From positions 1-64,000 of the forward strand of contig CANQVK010000005.1 of NCBI GenBank assembly GCA_947627275.1: 64,000 nt of DNA, in the 5' to 3' direction. Shown here piece after piece: positions 30,793 to 40,405 of the stretch. Every line of letters begins with the position of its first letter. Within the stretch, counting starts at the first letter, position 1. The translations under genes were made by a program, and so were the position numbers. Source of the DNA: an uncultured Ruminococcus sp. Its GTDB lineage: Bacteria > Bacillota > Clostridia > Oscillospirales > Ruminococcaceae. The notes beneath the pieces were generated by a model. The model had not been told where the DNA came from. It saw nothing but the letters and a program-made list of their open reading frames with translations, and did not search any database.

Positions 30793-30807
30793 AATATATC
30801 AATCCTT

Positions 30808-31893
30808 TTAATTATTAATATTTCCATAGCGGAGTACAAGCTGATCCATAAGAGCGAGAGCCGTAATACTGTCCACCACGACCCTTGCACGGTGTACTAT
30901 AGCCGGATCGTGTCTGCCCTGTATCTGCAATGTCGTATTTTCGCCGTTTGTAAGGTCAACAGTCTGCTGCTCCTTATAAATGGACGGCGTAGGCTTTACG
31001 GCACAGCGGAACGTAACAGGCATTCCGTTTGTTATGCCGCCGAGAATACCGCCGCAGTTATTGGTTGACGTAGTTACTTTATTGTCGATGCTTCTGAACG
31101 GGTCGTTAGCCTGACTTCCTCTCATTTCGGCATATTTGAAGCCTGCGCCAAATTCAACGCCCTTTACGGCAGGTATGCTGAAAAGAGCATGAGAGAGGAC
31201 GCCCTCTACAGTGTCGAACCAAGGCTCTCCGACTCCGGCAGGCATACCGAATACGGCTGTTTCAAGTATTCCGCCGACAGAATCTCCGTCAGCTTTTGCA
31301 GCCATTATAGCTTCTTTCATTTTTTCCTCTGCGGAGGTATCGAGGACAGCAAATTCCCGTCCGTCCAGAAAGTCGATGTCTGCCTGAATATCCTCAAATT
31401 CCCTGTCGTAAACGCCGCCGCACGAGAGGATATGAGTTCCTATAGTGATACCGTGCGCTTTAAGGGCGGAGATCGCCACAGCGCCGGCGGCGACTATTCC
31501 TGCGGTGATGCGTCCCGAGAAGTGTCCGCCGCCGCGGAAATCCTGAGAACCTCCGTACTTTACGTTTGCTGTAAAATCCGCATGACCGGGACGCGCTTTA
31601 TATGCAAGTTCGCCGTAATCACGGCTGCGCGTATCCTGATTTTCAATTATAAATGTGATCGGCGTACCTGTAGTTTTACCGTTAAAAACGCCGCTTACGA
31701 TCTTTACCTCGTCCGCTTCTTTCCGTGCTGTTGAAATAGCGCCTGCGGATCTTCTGAGAGACATCTGACGTGCGATAAAGTCCTCGTCAACAGGAATACC
31801 GGCAGGCATACCGTCAAGAACGGCTCCTATAGCGTTTCCGTGGCTTTCGCCGAAAAGTGTGATAGCAACGCTGCTTCCGAAAGTGTTTTTCAA
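30808..31893 (-). CDS. aroC: Chorismate synthase
   Basis: GSSVAITLFGESHGNAIGAVLDGMPAG, RPGHADFTANVKYGGSQDFRGGGHFSGR. Confidence 0.96.
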   Translation of the reverse strand: MKNTFGSSVAITLFGESHGNAIGAVLDGMPAGIPVDEDFIARQMSLRRSAGAISTARKEADEVKIVSGVFNGKTTGTPITFIIENQDTRSRDYGELAYKARPGHADFTANVKYGGSQDFRGGGHFSGRITAGIVAAGAVAISALKAHGITIGTHILSCGGVYDREFEDIQADIDFLDGREFAVLDTSAEEKMKEAIMAAKADGDSVGGILETAVFGMPAGVGEPWFDTVEGVLSHALFSIPAVKGVEFGAGFKYAEMRGSQANDPFRSIDNKVTTSTNNCGGILGGITNGMPVTFRCAVKPTPSIYKEQQTVDLTNGENTTLQIQGRHDPAIVHRARVVVDSITALALMDQLVLRYGNINN

Positions 31894-31917
31894 TATGTTT
31901 CACCTCTGTTTCAATAT

Positions 31918-32147
31918 CACTGTCTACAACTTTAGCGAGTGACTCTGTCTCCCACACCCCCTGCCAAAGGGGTGACCCCTTTGGAATCTCTGTGTTAGTG
32001 AATTTTCCTGCATAATGTCACCTCATTTATTTGAGATTATAGTATAACATGACATTATGCAGGAAAATCCAATGATACAGATACCAAGAGTTAACTCTTT
32101 AACAGAGAATACAAGAAAACAAAATTCTCGTTAAATTGCGGATAGTA
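31918..32147. repeat. Composite hairpin repeat, copy B
   Basis: Outer arms CACTGTCTACAACTTTAGCGAG / CTCGTTAAATTGCGGATAGT; module CCCCCTGCCAAAGGGGTGACCCCTTTGGAATCTCTGTG; perfect inner stem ATTTTCCTGCATAATGTCA / TGACATTATGCAGGAAAAT (32002-32068); ACCAAGAGTTAACTCTTTAACAGAGAAT. Confidence 0.75.
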
Positions 32148-32305
32148 ATTTTAATATAGAAAAAGTATATCATATTATTTTTATAATGTCAAGGAGACTT
32201 TTTATCCTCTCACGTAAATCAATTTTCTAAATGTTGGGACACGGCGTGCCGTGTCCATGTGAAATTTTGCCGAAAATACGTGTGCGAGGAGATACTAAAC
32301 AGGCT

Positions 32306-33082
32306 CTAAGCAGTTATAACTGCTTCTTTCATTAATCTGACGTATTCGCCTACATAGTAGGGGGAATCCTTTCCGTACTGTTCGATGATTTTAATTATTG
32401 CCGAACCTACAATAGCGCCGTCTGAAATACCCGCTATTTTCTGAGCCTGACGAGGCTCGGAAATACCGAATCCGACAGCGCAGGGAATGTCCGTATTCTC
32501 ACGTATTACCTTAACTATGCGGCTTATATCGGTGTTTATCTCGCTTCTTACGCCGGTAACGCCCAGACTGGAAACGATGTAAATAAATCCCTCGGCGTCT
32601 TTGGCGATCATAGCGGCTCTGTCCTCGGAGGTCGGAGCGATAAGGGAGATCATTTCAACGCCGTATTTTTTTGATACGTCGGAAAATTCGTCCTTTTCTT
32701 CATAGGGAAGATCGGGCAGTATTATGCCGTCAATTCCCGATTCCTTGCAGCGTGACATAAAACGTTCGCCGCCGTAGGAAAAAACAACGTTTGCATATGT
32801 CATGAAAACAAGCGGTATCTTAACATCACGGCGAAGCTCGGTCACAAAGTCAAATATTTTATCTGTTGTTACGCCGACTGCCAACGCACGTATGTTCGCC
32901 CCCTGAATAACAGGACCTTCTGCGGTCGGGTCGGAAAAAGGAATGCCAAGTTCGATAAGGTCTGCGCCTGCGTCAGCCGCCGCACGGACGACCTTTGCAG
33001 TCGTTTCAAGATCGGGGTCACCGCATGTAATAAAGGGAATAAATGCCTTGCCGTTTTCAAATGCTTTTCTTATATTACTCAT
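32306..33082 (-). CDS. trpA: Tryptophan synthase alpha chain
   Basis: [35 protein letters not shown]. Confidence 0.96.
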   Translation of the reverse strand: MSNIRKAFENGKAFIPFITCGDPDLETTAKVVRAAADAGADLIELGIPFSDPTAEGPVIQGANIRALAVGVTTDKIFDFVTELRRDVKIPLVFMTYANVVFSYGGERFMSRCKESGIDGIILPDLPYEEKDEFSDVSKKYGVEMISLIAPTSEDRAAMIAKDAEGFIYIVSSLGVTGVRSEINTDISRIVKVIRENTDIPCAVGFGISEPRQAQKIAGISDGAIVGSAIIKIIEQYGKDSPYYVGEYVRLMKEAVITA

Positions 33083-34262
33083 AAATATCCTCCCCTCTGT
33101 ATCGTGCGATAGCGGCGCAGTCCTTGTCTCCTCTGCCCGAGATCGTAATAATTATTATTTTATCCTTATCCATAGTCGGAGCAAGCTTCATAGCATAGGC
33201 AACTGCGTGAGCGGACTCTATTGCGGGGATTATGCCTTCAACTCTTGAAAGATACTCGAAAGCGTTTACGGCTTCGTCGTCTGTAACAGGAACGTATTCC
33301 GCACGTCCGATGTCATGCAGGTATGCGTGTTCAGGGCCTACTCCGGGGTAGTCAAGACCTGCCGATATTGAGTAAACGGGAGCGATCTGACCGTATTCGT
33401 CCTGACAGAAATAGGACTTCATACCGTGGAAAATACCTATTTTTCCCGTATTTACGGTTGCCGCTGTTTCAAAAGTATCTATGCCCCTTCCGGCGGCTTC
33501 GCAGCCTATCAGACGCACTTTTTCATCCGGAATGTAGTGATAAAAGCTTCCTATGGCGTTTGAGCCGCCGCCTACGCAGGCGATGACCGCATCGGGAAGT
33601 CTGCCCTCCTTATCGAGTATCTGTTGTCTCGATTCTCGTGAAATGATCGCCTGAAAATCACGGACGATCGTAGGGAACGGGTGAGGTCCCATGACAGAGC
33701 CGAGACAGTAGTGCGTATCGCTGATACGTTTTGTCCACTCACGCATAGCCTCCGAAACGGCGTCTTTCAAGGTCGCCGTACCTGTGGTGACGGGTATAAC
33801 TTCAGAGCCGAGCAGCTTCATTCGGTAAACGTTGAGAGCCTGACGCTTAGTGTCCTCTTCGCCCATGAACACAACGCATTCCATGCCGAGGAGAGCTGCG
33901 GCGGTAGCGGTGGCAACGCCGTGCTGACCTGCGCCCGTTTCAGCTATAAGACGTGTTTTTCCCATTTTTTTGGCAAGCAGAGCCTGCCCGAGAACGTTGT
34001 TTATTTTGTGAGAGCCTGTGTGGTTGAGATCCTCTCGCTTGAGGTATATCTTTGCTCCGCCAAGCTCCTTTGTAAGCTTTTCTGCGTAATAGAGCAGAGA
34101 CGGTCTGCCTGCATACTCATTGAAAAGCTGTGTAAGCTCCCTGTTAAATTCGGGGTCGTTCTTATAGCGGTCATATGCTTTTTCAAGCTCGTTTATGGCG
34201 TTCATCAGCGTTTCAGGGATATACTGTCCGCCGTGAACGCCGAAACGTCCTTTTGATTTCAT
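33075..34262 (-). CDS. trpB: Tryptophan synthase beta chain
   Basis: [43 protein letters not shown]. Confidence 0.97.
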   Translation of the reverse strand: MKSKGRFGVHGGQYIPETLMNAINELEKAYDRYKNDPEFNRELTQLFNEYAGRPSLLYYAEKLTKELGGAKIYLKREDLNHTGSHKINNVLGQALLAKKMGKTRLIAETGAGQHGVATATAAALLGMECVVFMGEEDTKRQALNVYRMKLLGSEVIPVTTGTATLKDAVSEAMREWTKRISDTHYCLGSVMGPHPFPTIVRDFQAIISRESRQQILDKEGRLPDAVIACVGGGSNAIGSFYHYIPDEKVRLIGCEAAGRGIDTFETAATVNTGKIGIFHGMKSYFCQDEYGQIAPVYSISAGLDYPGVGPEHAYLHDIGRAEYVPVTDDEAVNAFEYLSRVEGIIPAIESAHAVAYAMKLAPTMDKDKIIIITISGRGDKDCAAIARYRGEDIYE

Positions 34263-34276
34263 GTAGATCTGTCCTT

Positions 34277-35653
34277 TCAGTAAATTGAATCCATAAATTC
34301 TTTCATTTTATCAAAGTCCTTAACGCCGTCAGTCTCAATGCCCGAGCTTACATCGACAGCGTATGGAGCAAGTTTTCTTATTGCATCGTTCACATTATTT
34401 TTGTCAAGTCCGCCTGCTAAGAAATATTTTCTTTTCATTCCGCCGAGCAATCTGTAGTCGAACTGTTTTCCGTCGCCCATTCCGGCATCAAGCAGAACAA
34501 GATCGGCAGGCGAATCATTGGCACGCAGGATGTCGCTTTCAGAACGGACGATAAACGCCTTTATGACGAAAATATCTTCCTTTTTCAGTCGGGCGACGTA
34601 TTCCTCGTTTTCGTTTCCGTGAAGCTGAACGGCTTTTATCGTACCGCTTTTTACAAGACCGATAACATTTTCTATCGGCTCGTCAACAAACACTCCGACG
34701 GGCGTTATCCTTTCGTCAAGAAGCCTTGTAAGCTTTGCTGCCTGTTCGGGCGAAATATAACGCTTGCTTTTCCTTGCGAACACATAGCCGACATAATGTG
34801 GAAGCAGCTTGTTTGCATACTCGATGTCAGTTTCACGGCGAAGTCCGCACATTTTAACTTTGGTATTCGCTATATTATATCCTCTGAGTTCAGCAAGTTT
34901 AGCGGACTTATCTTCCGCGCGCATTAGCGTTTCGCCGATAAGTACAGCGTCCGCACCGGCTTCACGGAGCAGGGCAATATCCTCAGCCGTTTTCACTCCG
35001 CTTTCCGAAACGAACAGCACGTCGTGAGGAACAAGCTCGCGGAGACGGCGGCTGTTTTCCGTATCAACGGAAAAGTCGCTCAGATTGCGGTTATTTACGC
35101 CGATGAGTCTTGCTCCGCAGTTTACCGCAGTTTTGACCTCCGCTTCATTGTGCGCCTCGACAAGGGCGGACATTCCCAAGCTGTCGCATACCTTTATATA
35201 GGCTCTTATCTGTTCGGCTGTCAGAATGGAGCATATCAGCAGAACCGCCTTGGCTCCGAGAAGCTTAGCTTCATAGATCATGTAGTCGTCAACGGTGAAA
35301 TCCTTGCGTATGCAGGGAACGCTTACTTTTTCCGCTATTTCACGCAGATATTCATTGCTGCCGAGAAACCATTTCGGCTCCGTTAAAACGGAAATGCAGT
35401 CAGCTCCTGCCGATTCGTAGTCCTCTGCTATCCGGAGATAAGGAAAATCCTCTGCAATTATTCCTTTTGATGGAGACGCCTTTTTGCACTCGCAGATAAA
35501 TGAAATATCGGGCTTTTTCAGCGCGTTTTCAAATTCAAACGAACCTTTCGGAACAGAAAGAGCCGTTGATCTCAGTTCCTCATATGAGAGCTTTTCTTTT
35601 GCCGATACTACACGGAGCTTTGCATAGTCGGCAAGCTTTTCGAGTATAGTCAT
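34277..35653 (-). CDS. trpCF: Fused indole-3-glycerol phosphate synthase / phosphoribosylanthranilate isomerase
   Basis: N-terminal [28 protein letters not shown]-terminal [18 protein letters not shown]...[11 protein letters not shown]. Confidence 0.95.
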   Translation of the reverse strand: MTILEKLADYAKLRVVSAKEKLSYEELRSTALSVPKGSFEFENALKKPDISFICECKKASPSKGIIAEDFPYLRIAEDYESAGADCISVLTEPKWFLGSNEYLREIAEKVSVPCIRKDFTVDDYMIYEAKLLGAKAVLLICSILTAEQIRAYIKVCDSLGMSALVEAHNEAEVKTAVNCGARLIGVNNRNLSDFSVDTENSRRLRELVPHDVLFVSESGVKTAEDIALLREAGADAVLIGETLMRAEDKSAKLAELRGYNIANTKVKMCGLRRETDIEYANKLLPHYVGYVFARKSKRYISPEQAAKLTRLLDERITPVGVFVDEPIENVIGLVKSGTIKAVQLHGNENEEYVARLKKEDIFVIKAFIVRSESDILRANDSPADLVLLDAGMGDGKQFDYRLLGGMKRKYFLAGGLDKNNVNDAIRKLAPYAVDVSSGIETDGVKDFDKMKEFMDSIY

Positions 35654-35661
35654 CCCGCACC

Positions 35662-36681
35662 TCAGCTATTGGAAAGCTCGATTACTTTATCGAGCGTTTC
35701 AAGAGCCTTGCCGCTGTCGATAAGCTCTGCGGCGAGTTTTACGCCGTCCTCCATAGAGCATGCTTTGCCGCCCGTGTAAATAGCTGCGCCTGCGTTGAGG
35801 AGTACCGTGTTTCTCTTGTGACCCTTGATCTCGCCTGAGAGTATGCCTCTTGTGACGGCGGCGTTTTCGGCAGGAGTACCTCCGAGAAGATCGTCCTTCG
35901 TGCAGCGTTCAAAGCCGAACTGCTCGGGAGTTATCTCGTAGTTTTTCATCCAGCCGTCCTTATATTCGCATATTATGGTAGGTGCGGAAAGAGAGATCTC
36001 ATCAAGCTTATCCTTTCCGTAGACTACCATTCCTCTTTGCGAACCGAGCTTCATAAGCACCTGCGCAACGGGTACGATAAGGGACGGATCGTAAACGCCG
36101 AGAAGATGATGCTTCGGGGACGCAGGGTTTGTCAGAGGGCCGAGGATATTGAACACAGTCCTGATGCCGAGTTCCTTGCGGATAGAGCCTACGTATTTCA
36201 TGGAAGTGTGATATTTCTGTGCAAAGAAGAAGCAGAAGCCTGCTTTTTCCAGAAGTTCACGGCACTTTTCGGGTTCGAGATCTATATTCATCCCGAGAGC
36301 TTCAAGGCAGTCGGCAGTACCCGAAAGAGACGAAGCCGCACGGTTTCCGTGCTTAGCGACAAGTATGCCCGAGGCGGCTATCACCATTGCGGAAGTGGTG
36401 GAAATATTGAAGCTGTGGGCATTATCGCCGCCTGTTCCGACGATTTCAAGCAGATCCATATCGTTCTCGAATTTAATTGCCGCATCGCGCATAGCCGCCG
36501 CGCAGCCTGTGATTTCGTCTATCGTTTCCGATTTGGCGCTTTTTGTTGACAGAGCGGCAAGGAATGCGGCGTTCTGAGTAGGTGTGGATTTTCCCGACAT
36601 GATCTCTGAAATTACAGCATACGCTTCATCATATGTCAGGTCTTGTTTGTCAACGATCTTAACTATTGCTTCTTTTATCAT
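35662..36681 (-). CDS. trpD: Anthranilate phosphoribosyltransferase
   Basis: [34 protein letters not shown]. Confidence 0.96.
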   Translation of the reverse strand: MIKEAIVKIVDKQDLTYDEAYAVISEIMSGKSTPTQNAAFLAALSTKSAKSETIDEITGCAAAMRDAAIKFENDMDLLEIVGTGGDNAHSFNISTTSAMVIAASGILVAKHGNRAASSLSGTADCLEALGMNIDLEPEKCRELLEKAGFCFFFAQKYHTSMKYVGSIRKELGIRTVFNILGPLTNPASPKHHLLGVYDPSLIVPVAQVLMKLGSQRGMVVYGKDKLDEISLSAPTIICEYKDGWMKNYEITPEQFGFERCTKDDLLGGTPAENAAVTRGILSGEIKGHKRNTVLLNAGAAIYTGGKACSMEDGVKLAAELIDSGKALETLDKVIELSNS

Positions 36682-36698
36682 AATTGATCCCTCCAAGG

Positions 36699-37265
36699 TT
36701 AAAGATTGATAAAGTTTTCAAGCATTGTTTTTCCGTTTGGAGTCATTATCGACTCCGGGTGGAACTGTACGCCGAAAATGTCGTATTCCCTGTGACGTAC
36801 CGCCATAATTTCACCGTCGTCCGCCAAAGCTGTTACCTCAAGGCAGTCGGGGAGCGTTTCGGGGTCGGCGGCAAGCGAATGATAGCGTGCGACGGGCGAA
36901 TTTTCGGGAATATCTTTAAAAATCGGGCATGAGCCTGTAAAGCGGATGACCGACTGCTTGCCGTGCATAAGGGTCTTGGCATAGGTGATCTTTGCGCCGT
37001 AAGCGGCACAGATCGCCTGATGACCGAGACAAACGCCAAGCGTGGGTATTTTTTGGCAGACAGTTTTTGCGGCTTCAATTATAATTCCGGCGTCCTCGGG
37101 GCGTCCCGGTCCCGGCGAGATGATGATTTTTTCAGGGGCAAGCGTTTCGATTTCGGATATGGTCAGTTCATCGTTGCGGACGACCTTTATATCGGGGCAT
37201 AGTTCGCCGACAAGCTGAAAAAGGTTATACGAAAAGCTGTCGTAGTTATCTATCAAAAGTATCAT
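36699..37265 (-). CDS. trpG: Anthranilate synthase component II
   Basis: [36 protein letters not shown]. Confidence 0.96.
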   Translation of the reverse strand: MILLIDNYDSFSYNLFQLVGELCPDIKVVRNDELTISEIETLAPEKIIISPGPGRPEDAGIIIEAAKTVCQKIPTLGVCLGHQAICAAYGAKITYAKTLMHGKQSVIRFTGSCPIFKDIPENSPVARYHSLAADPETLPDCLEVTALADDGEIMAVRHREYDIFGVQFHPESIMTPNGKTMLENFINL

Positions 37266-38728
37266 AAGTCCGCCTCCTCAGCCATTTTCAGGGCGTTGAC
37301 GACAGCCGCCGCCTTGTTGATGCATTCCTGATATTCGTTTTCGGGGACAGAATCGGCAACGATTCCTGCGCCGCTTCTGACAAAGACCTTGCCGTTTTTC
37401 TTGTAGGCAATGCGTATGGCGATACAGGTATCGAGGTTGCCGGTAAAATCAATGTATCCGACAGCTCCGCCATATATGCCCCGCTTGTTGTTTTCAAGCT
37501 CTGCGATTATCTGACAGGCACGTATCTTCGGAGCGCCCGAGAGCGTTCCTGCCGGCAGTACGGCGCTTACTGCGTCAAGAGCGTCAAATTCGTCACGTAT
37601 CTCGCCGTAAACGGTCGAGCCTATGTGCATTACGTGGGAATAGCGTTCGATGCTGTGGAGCTTTTCGACCTTTACCGTACCGAACTTGCTTATTTTTCCG
37701 AGATCGTTTCTGCCGAGGTCAACCAGCATGTTATGTTCGGAAAGCTCCTTTTCGTCTTTCAGCAGACCTTCTTCGAGCGCCTTATCCTCGGCTTCGGTCT
37801 TGCCTCGGGGACGAGTTCCGGCGAGGGGGAACGTGTGAAGCGCGCCGTTTTCAAGCTTAACGAGAGTTTCCGGAGACGCGCCTGCGATCTCAACGTCAGT
37901 GCCGGAAAAATAGAACATATACGGCGAAGGATTGATAGTTCTGAGAATGCGGTAGGTGTTGAGCAGACTGCCCTCGAATCCTGCGCTGAGGCGGTTGGAG
38001 AGAACTATCTGGAAAATATCCCCCTCGTAGATACGGCGTTTAGCGGTGTTGACCATATTGCAGAATGCTTCCTTATTAAAAAGGGGAGCGACGTCTGTGG
38101 TGAGGTGGCCTGCCGGTTCATGGCGGCGTTCACCGTGGCGGAGGAGGGAAGCAAGCTGTTCCAGCTCCAATTTAGCCTTGTTGTAGCCTGATTCGGGGTC
38201 CTCGAGGGACATATTCGCAATAAGTATTATCTTTTGACGGAAATTGTCAAAAGCGATTACTTTATCGAAAAGCATCAGGTCAACGTCCTTAAACTGCTCC
38301 GTATCCTCGGTGTCGAGGCGGAGCGACTTCTCGGTATAGGCGAGAAAATCGTAGGAAAAATAGCCCACAAGTCCGCCTGTAAAGGACGGCAGATAGTCGA
38401 ATTTGGGGCTTTTGTAATTGGAGAGAAGCTGACGTATCTGAACGCTCGGGTCATCGGATTCGACGGTCATGCCGCCCGTAGTGAGCTTATTGCCGACGGC
38501 AGAAATTTGCAGTTTGGGGTCGAAGCCGAGGAAAGTATACCGTCCCCATTTTTCCTTTTCTGCGACAGATTCGAGCATATAGCAGTGGGTCGAGATATTT
38601 TTCAAAGTCATAAGAGCCTCGATCGGCGTACAGATGTCGGAAAGGATCTCGCAGCTCACGGGGAGAATATCGTATCTTCCGCTGTCAGCGATGTCCCTGA
38701 CCGTCTGAAAATCGGGCAGAAAGTTCAT
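37262..38728 (-). CDS. trpE: Anthranilate synthase component I
   Basis: NPSPYMFYF, GTRPRGKTEAEDKALEEGLLKDEKELSEHNMLVDLGRNDLGKI; start at 38728. Confidence 0.96.
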   Translation of the reverse strand: MNFLPDFQTVRDIADSGRYDILPVSCEILSDICTPIEALMTLKNISTHCYMLESVAEKEKWGRYTFLGFDPKLQISAVGNKLTTGGMTVESDDPSVQIRQLLSNYKSPKFDYLPSFTGGLVGYFSYDFLAYTEKSLRLDTEDTEQFKDVDLMLFDKVIAFDNFRQKIILIANMSLEDPESGYNKAKLELEQLASLLRHGERRHEPAGHLTTDVAPLFNKEAFCNMVNTAKRRIYEGDIFQIVLSNRLSAGFEGSLLNTYRILRTINPSPYMFYFSGTDVEIAGASPETLVKLENGALHTFPLAGTRPRGKTEAEDKALEEGLLKDEKELSEHNMLVDLGRNDLGKISKFGTVKVEKLHSIERYSHVMHIGSTVYGEIRDEFDALDAVSAVLPAGTLSGAPKIRACQIIAELENNKRGIYGGAVGYIDFTGNLDTCIAIRIAYKKNGKVFVRSGAGIVADSVPENEYQECINKAAAVVNALKMAEEADL

Positions 38729-38740
38729 AATAACACCTCC

Positions 38741-39036
38741 GTTAGAAATAAAAAAATGTCCTTGGCAGAAGAGAAAACTGCCAAGGACGAATAAAAATCC
38801 GCGGTACCACCTTGATTCATGAGAAGTATGACACTCATGCGCTTTGCAGGATACAAACATATCCCCGACGTTTAACGCACGTCTCACGTTACGGAATACT
38901 TCGGGGAGGAGCTATTAAAAAACCCCGTTTCACCGTACCCTCAGCGGTCCATTTGCTGACCTGTGTTTTGCCCGACTCTCAGCGCCGCGGACTCTCTGTG
39001 AAAGCATGATCAACGTTATCTCCGCATCAACGGTTT
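38741..39036 (-). promoter_or_regulatory. T-box riboswitch/leader, Trp-specific
   Basis: Reverse strand AAGGTGGTACCGCGG, terminator GTCCTTGGCAG..CTGCCAAGGAC (38758-38788), candidate specifier AAATGGACC (UGG at 38949-38951), promoter TTGACA-N17-TATAAT (39043-39071), immediately before trpE. Confidence 0.95.
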
Positions 39037-39213
39037 ACAGATATTATATCACAGAGGATCGGGTTTGTCAATAGGTTTTAAAAAGTTTTTCATTTAACAT
39101 AAAAAACGTCCTTATGAACGCCATATGAACATTTCGGGGCAAAATGGGCTTAAGATTGGAGCATATAAAGATACGGCGATTTGTATAAGTTTCACAAAAT
39201 TCATTTCCGACTA

Positions 39214-39242
39214 TTGACAATTCAGTGGAATAGTGCTATAAT
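39214..39242 (+). promoter_or_regulatory. Sigma-A-like promoter upstream of an unexplained leader
   Basis: TTGACA-ATTCAGTGGAATAGTGC-TATAAT (17-nt spacing). Confidence 0.75.
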
Positions 39243-39410
39243 AAGCATATGGAAAAGGATATAGGGTGTTTAGGAACTATATATAAAACCCTATAACCCC
39301 GTGTCCTAACAAAAAGTCCCGAGGATTTAAAGAGGAATCGTCAAAGTGTATAAAAGTTGCATATAAAGTTTGTAATTTCTAATGATATTTTGTGAACATT
39401 CTTCAAAAGT

Positions 39411-39440
39411 CTTGACACGACGGGCAAAAGGAGGTATAAT
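39411..39440 (+). promoter_or_regulatory. Sigma-A-like promoter of the pilus locus
   Basis: TTGACA-CGACGGGCAAAAGGAGG-TATAAT (17-nt spacing). Confidence 0.75.
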
Positions 39441-39485
39441 AATATTGTGATTTATTAACGAATGCGTTTTTGGAAAGGAGCAGAA

Positions 39486-39761
39486 ATGACTGACAAGGAA
39501 CTTCGGAAGCTTAAACGAGCTGAATTGTTGGAAATACTGTTTTATCTCAGAAAGGAGCTTGACGAGCTTCAAGCCGAGAACGCCGCCCTTACTGAAAGAA
39601 TCGACGAGCTTACTAAATCGTCACACGGGGCAGAGGTCGTTATCTCGGAGGAGAGCCGGAACGAGCTTCTCAAAAGCGTCCGAAGCGTTGTGGAGGATTG
39701 CCTTGCAGGCAAAGCTCCGCCCGGCAGGAAAAACGCTCCTAATGGCAAGGCGGGGAAGTGA
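39486..39761 (+). CDS. Hypothetical coiled-coil protein at start of pilus locus
   Basis: MTDKELRKLKRAELLEILFYLRKELDELQAENAALTERIDEL; heptad-like pattern; AAAGGAG RBS. Confidence 0.75.
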   Translation: MTDKELRKLKRAELLEILFYLRKELDELQAENAALTERIDELTKSSHGAEVVISEESRNELLKSVRSVVEDCLAGKAPPGRKNAPNGKAGK

Positions 39762-39766
39762 CGGCT

Positions 39767-40363
39767 ATGAACGATGTTAAAAAAGATCTGCCGACAGCCG
39801 ACCAGCTCTATGCCGCTACAGAGCGTATACGTTACAGGAAAAGCTACGCGAAAATGCTGTACAACACGATCTCCTCACTTATCGTGGTCGCGGCGGTAGC
39901 TGTCCTAATATCCATGCTTTTTCTTCCCGTTTTCAGAGTTACGGGTTCGAGTATGACCCCTACTATGAATAACGACGATCTGCTGATCTGCAATAAACGG
40001 GCGGATTTCAAAAGCGGCGATATTGTTGCCTTCTATTTTAACAACAAAGTCCTTCTTAAAAGAGTTATAGGCACGGCGGGGGACGTTGTTGATATAAGTG
40101 AGGACGGTACGGTCTATGTCAACGGTAAAGCCCTTGACGAGCCGTATATAAGCGAGAAAGCATTCGGCGAATGCGACATTGATCTGCCCTATCAGGTGCC
40201 CGACAACAGAATATTTGTTATGGGCGACCATCGTTCGGTATCGGTGGATAGCCGTTCAAGCTCCGTTGGCTGTATTGCCGACGAGTATATCATAGGCAAG
40301 GTTATCTTCCGTTTATGGCCGTGGGAGGTAATAGGCCCCGTTCACGGCAGTTCGGTAGAGTAG
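39767..40363 (+). CDS. lepB: Signal peptidase I
   Basis: FRVTGSSMTPTMNNDDLLICNK (catalytic Ser), VLLKRVIGTAGD (Lys), VMGDHRSVSVDSR. Confidence 0.93.
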   Translation: MNDVKKDLPTADQLYAATERIRYRKSYAKMLYNTISSLIVVAAVAVLISMLFLPVFRVTGSSMTPTMNNDDLLICNKRADFKSGDIVAFYFNNKVLLKRVIGTAGDVVDISEDGTVYVNGKALDEPYISEKAFGECDIDLPYQVPDNRIFVMGDHRSVSVDSRSSSVGCIADEYIIGKVIFRLWPWEVIGPVHGSSVE

Positions 40364-40405
40364 ATCGAGATACTCATTGAATTTATGAGGGAAAAGGAGT
40401 TTTTT

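Noticed and set aside
32213-32283. Third family V MITE with TSD
   Set aside because: TIR (CACGTAAATCAATTTT..ACGTG) is degraded and no flanking duplication could be found; at most a remnant.
38729-38887. N-terminal extension of trpE ORF
   Set aside because: Extension reads through the T-box and terminator; the true start is at 38728 behind GGAGG.
38812-39009. 65-aa ORF upstream of trpE
   Set aside because: Lies antisense within the T-box leader RNA.
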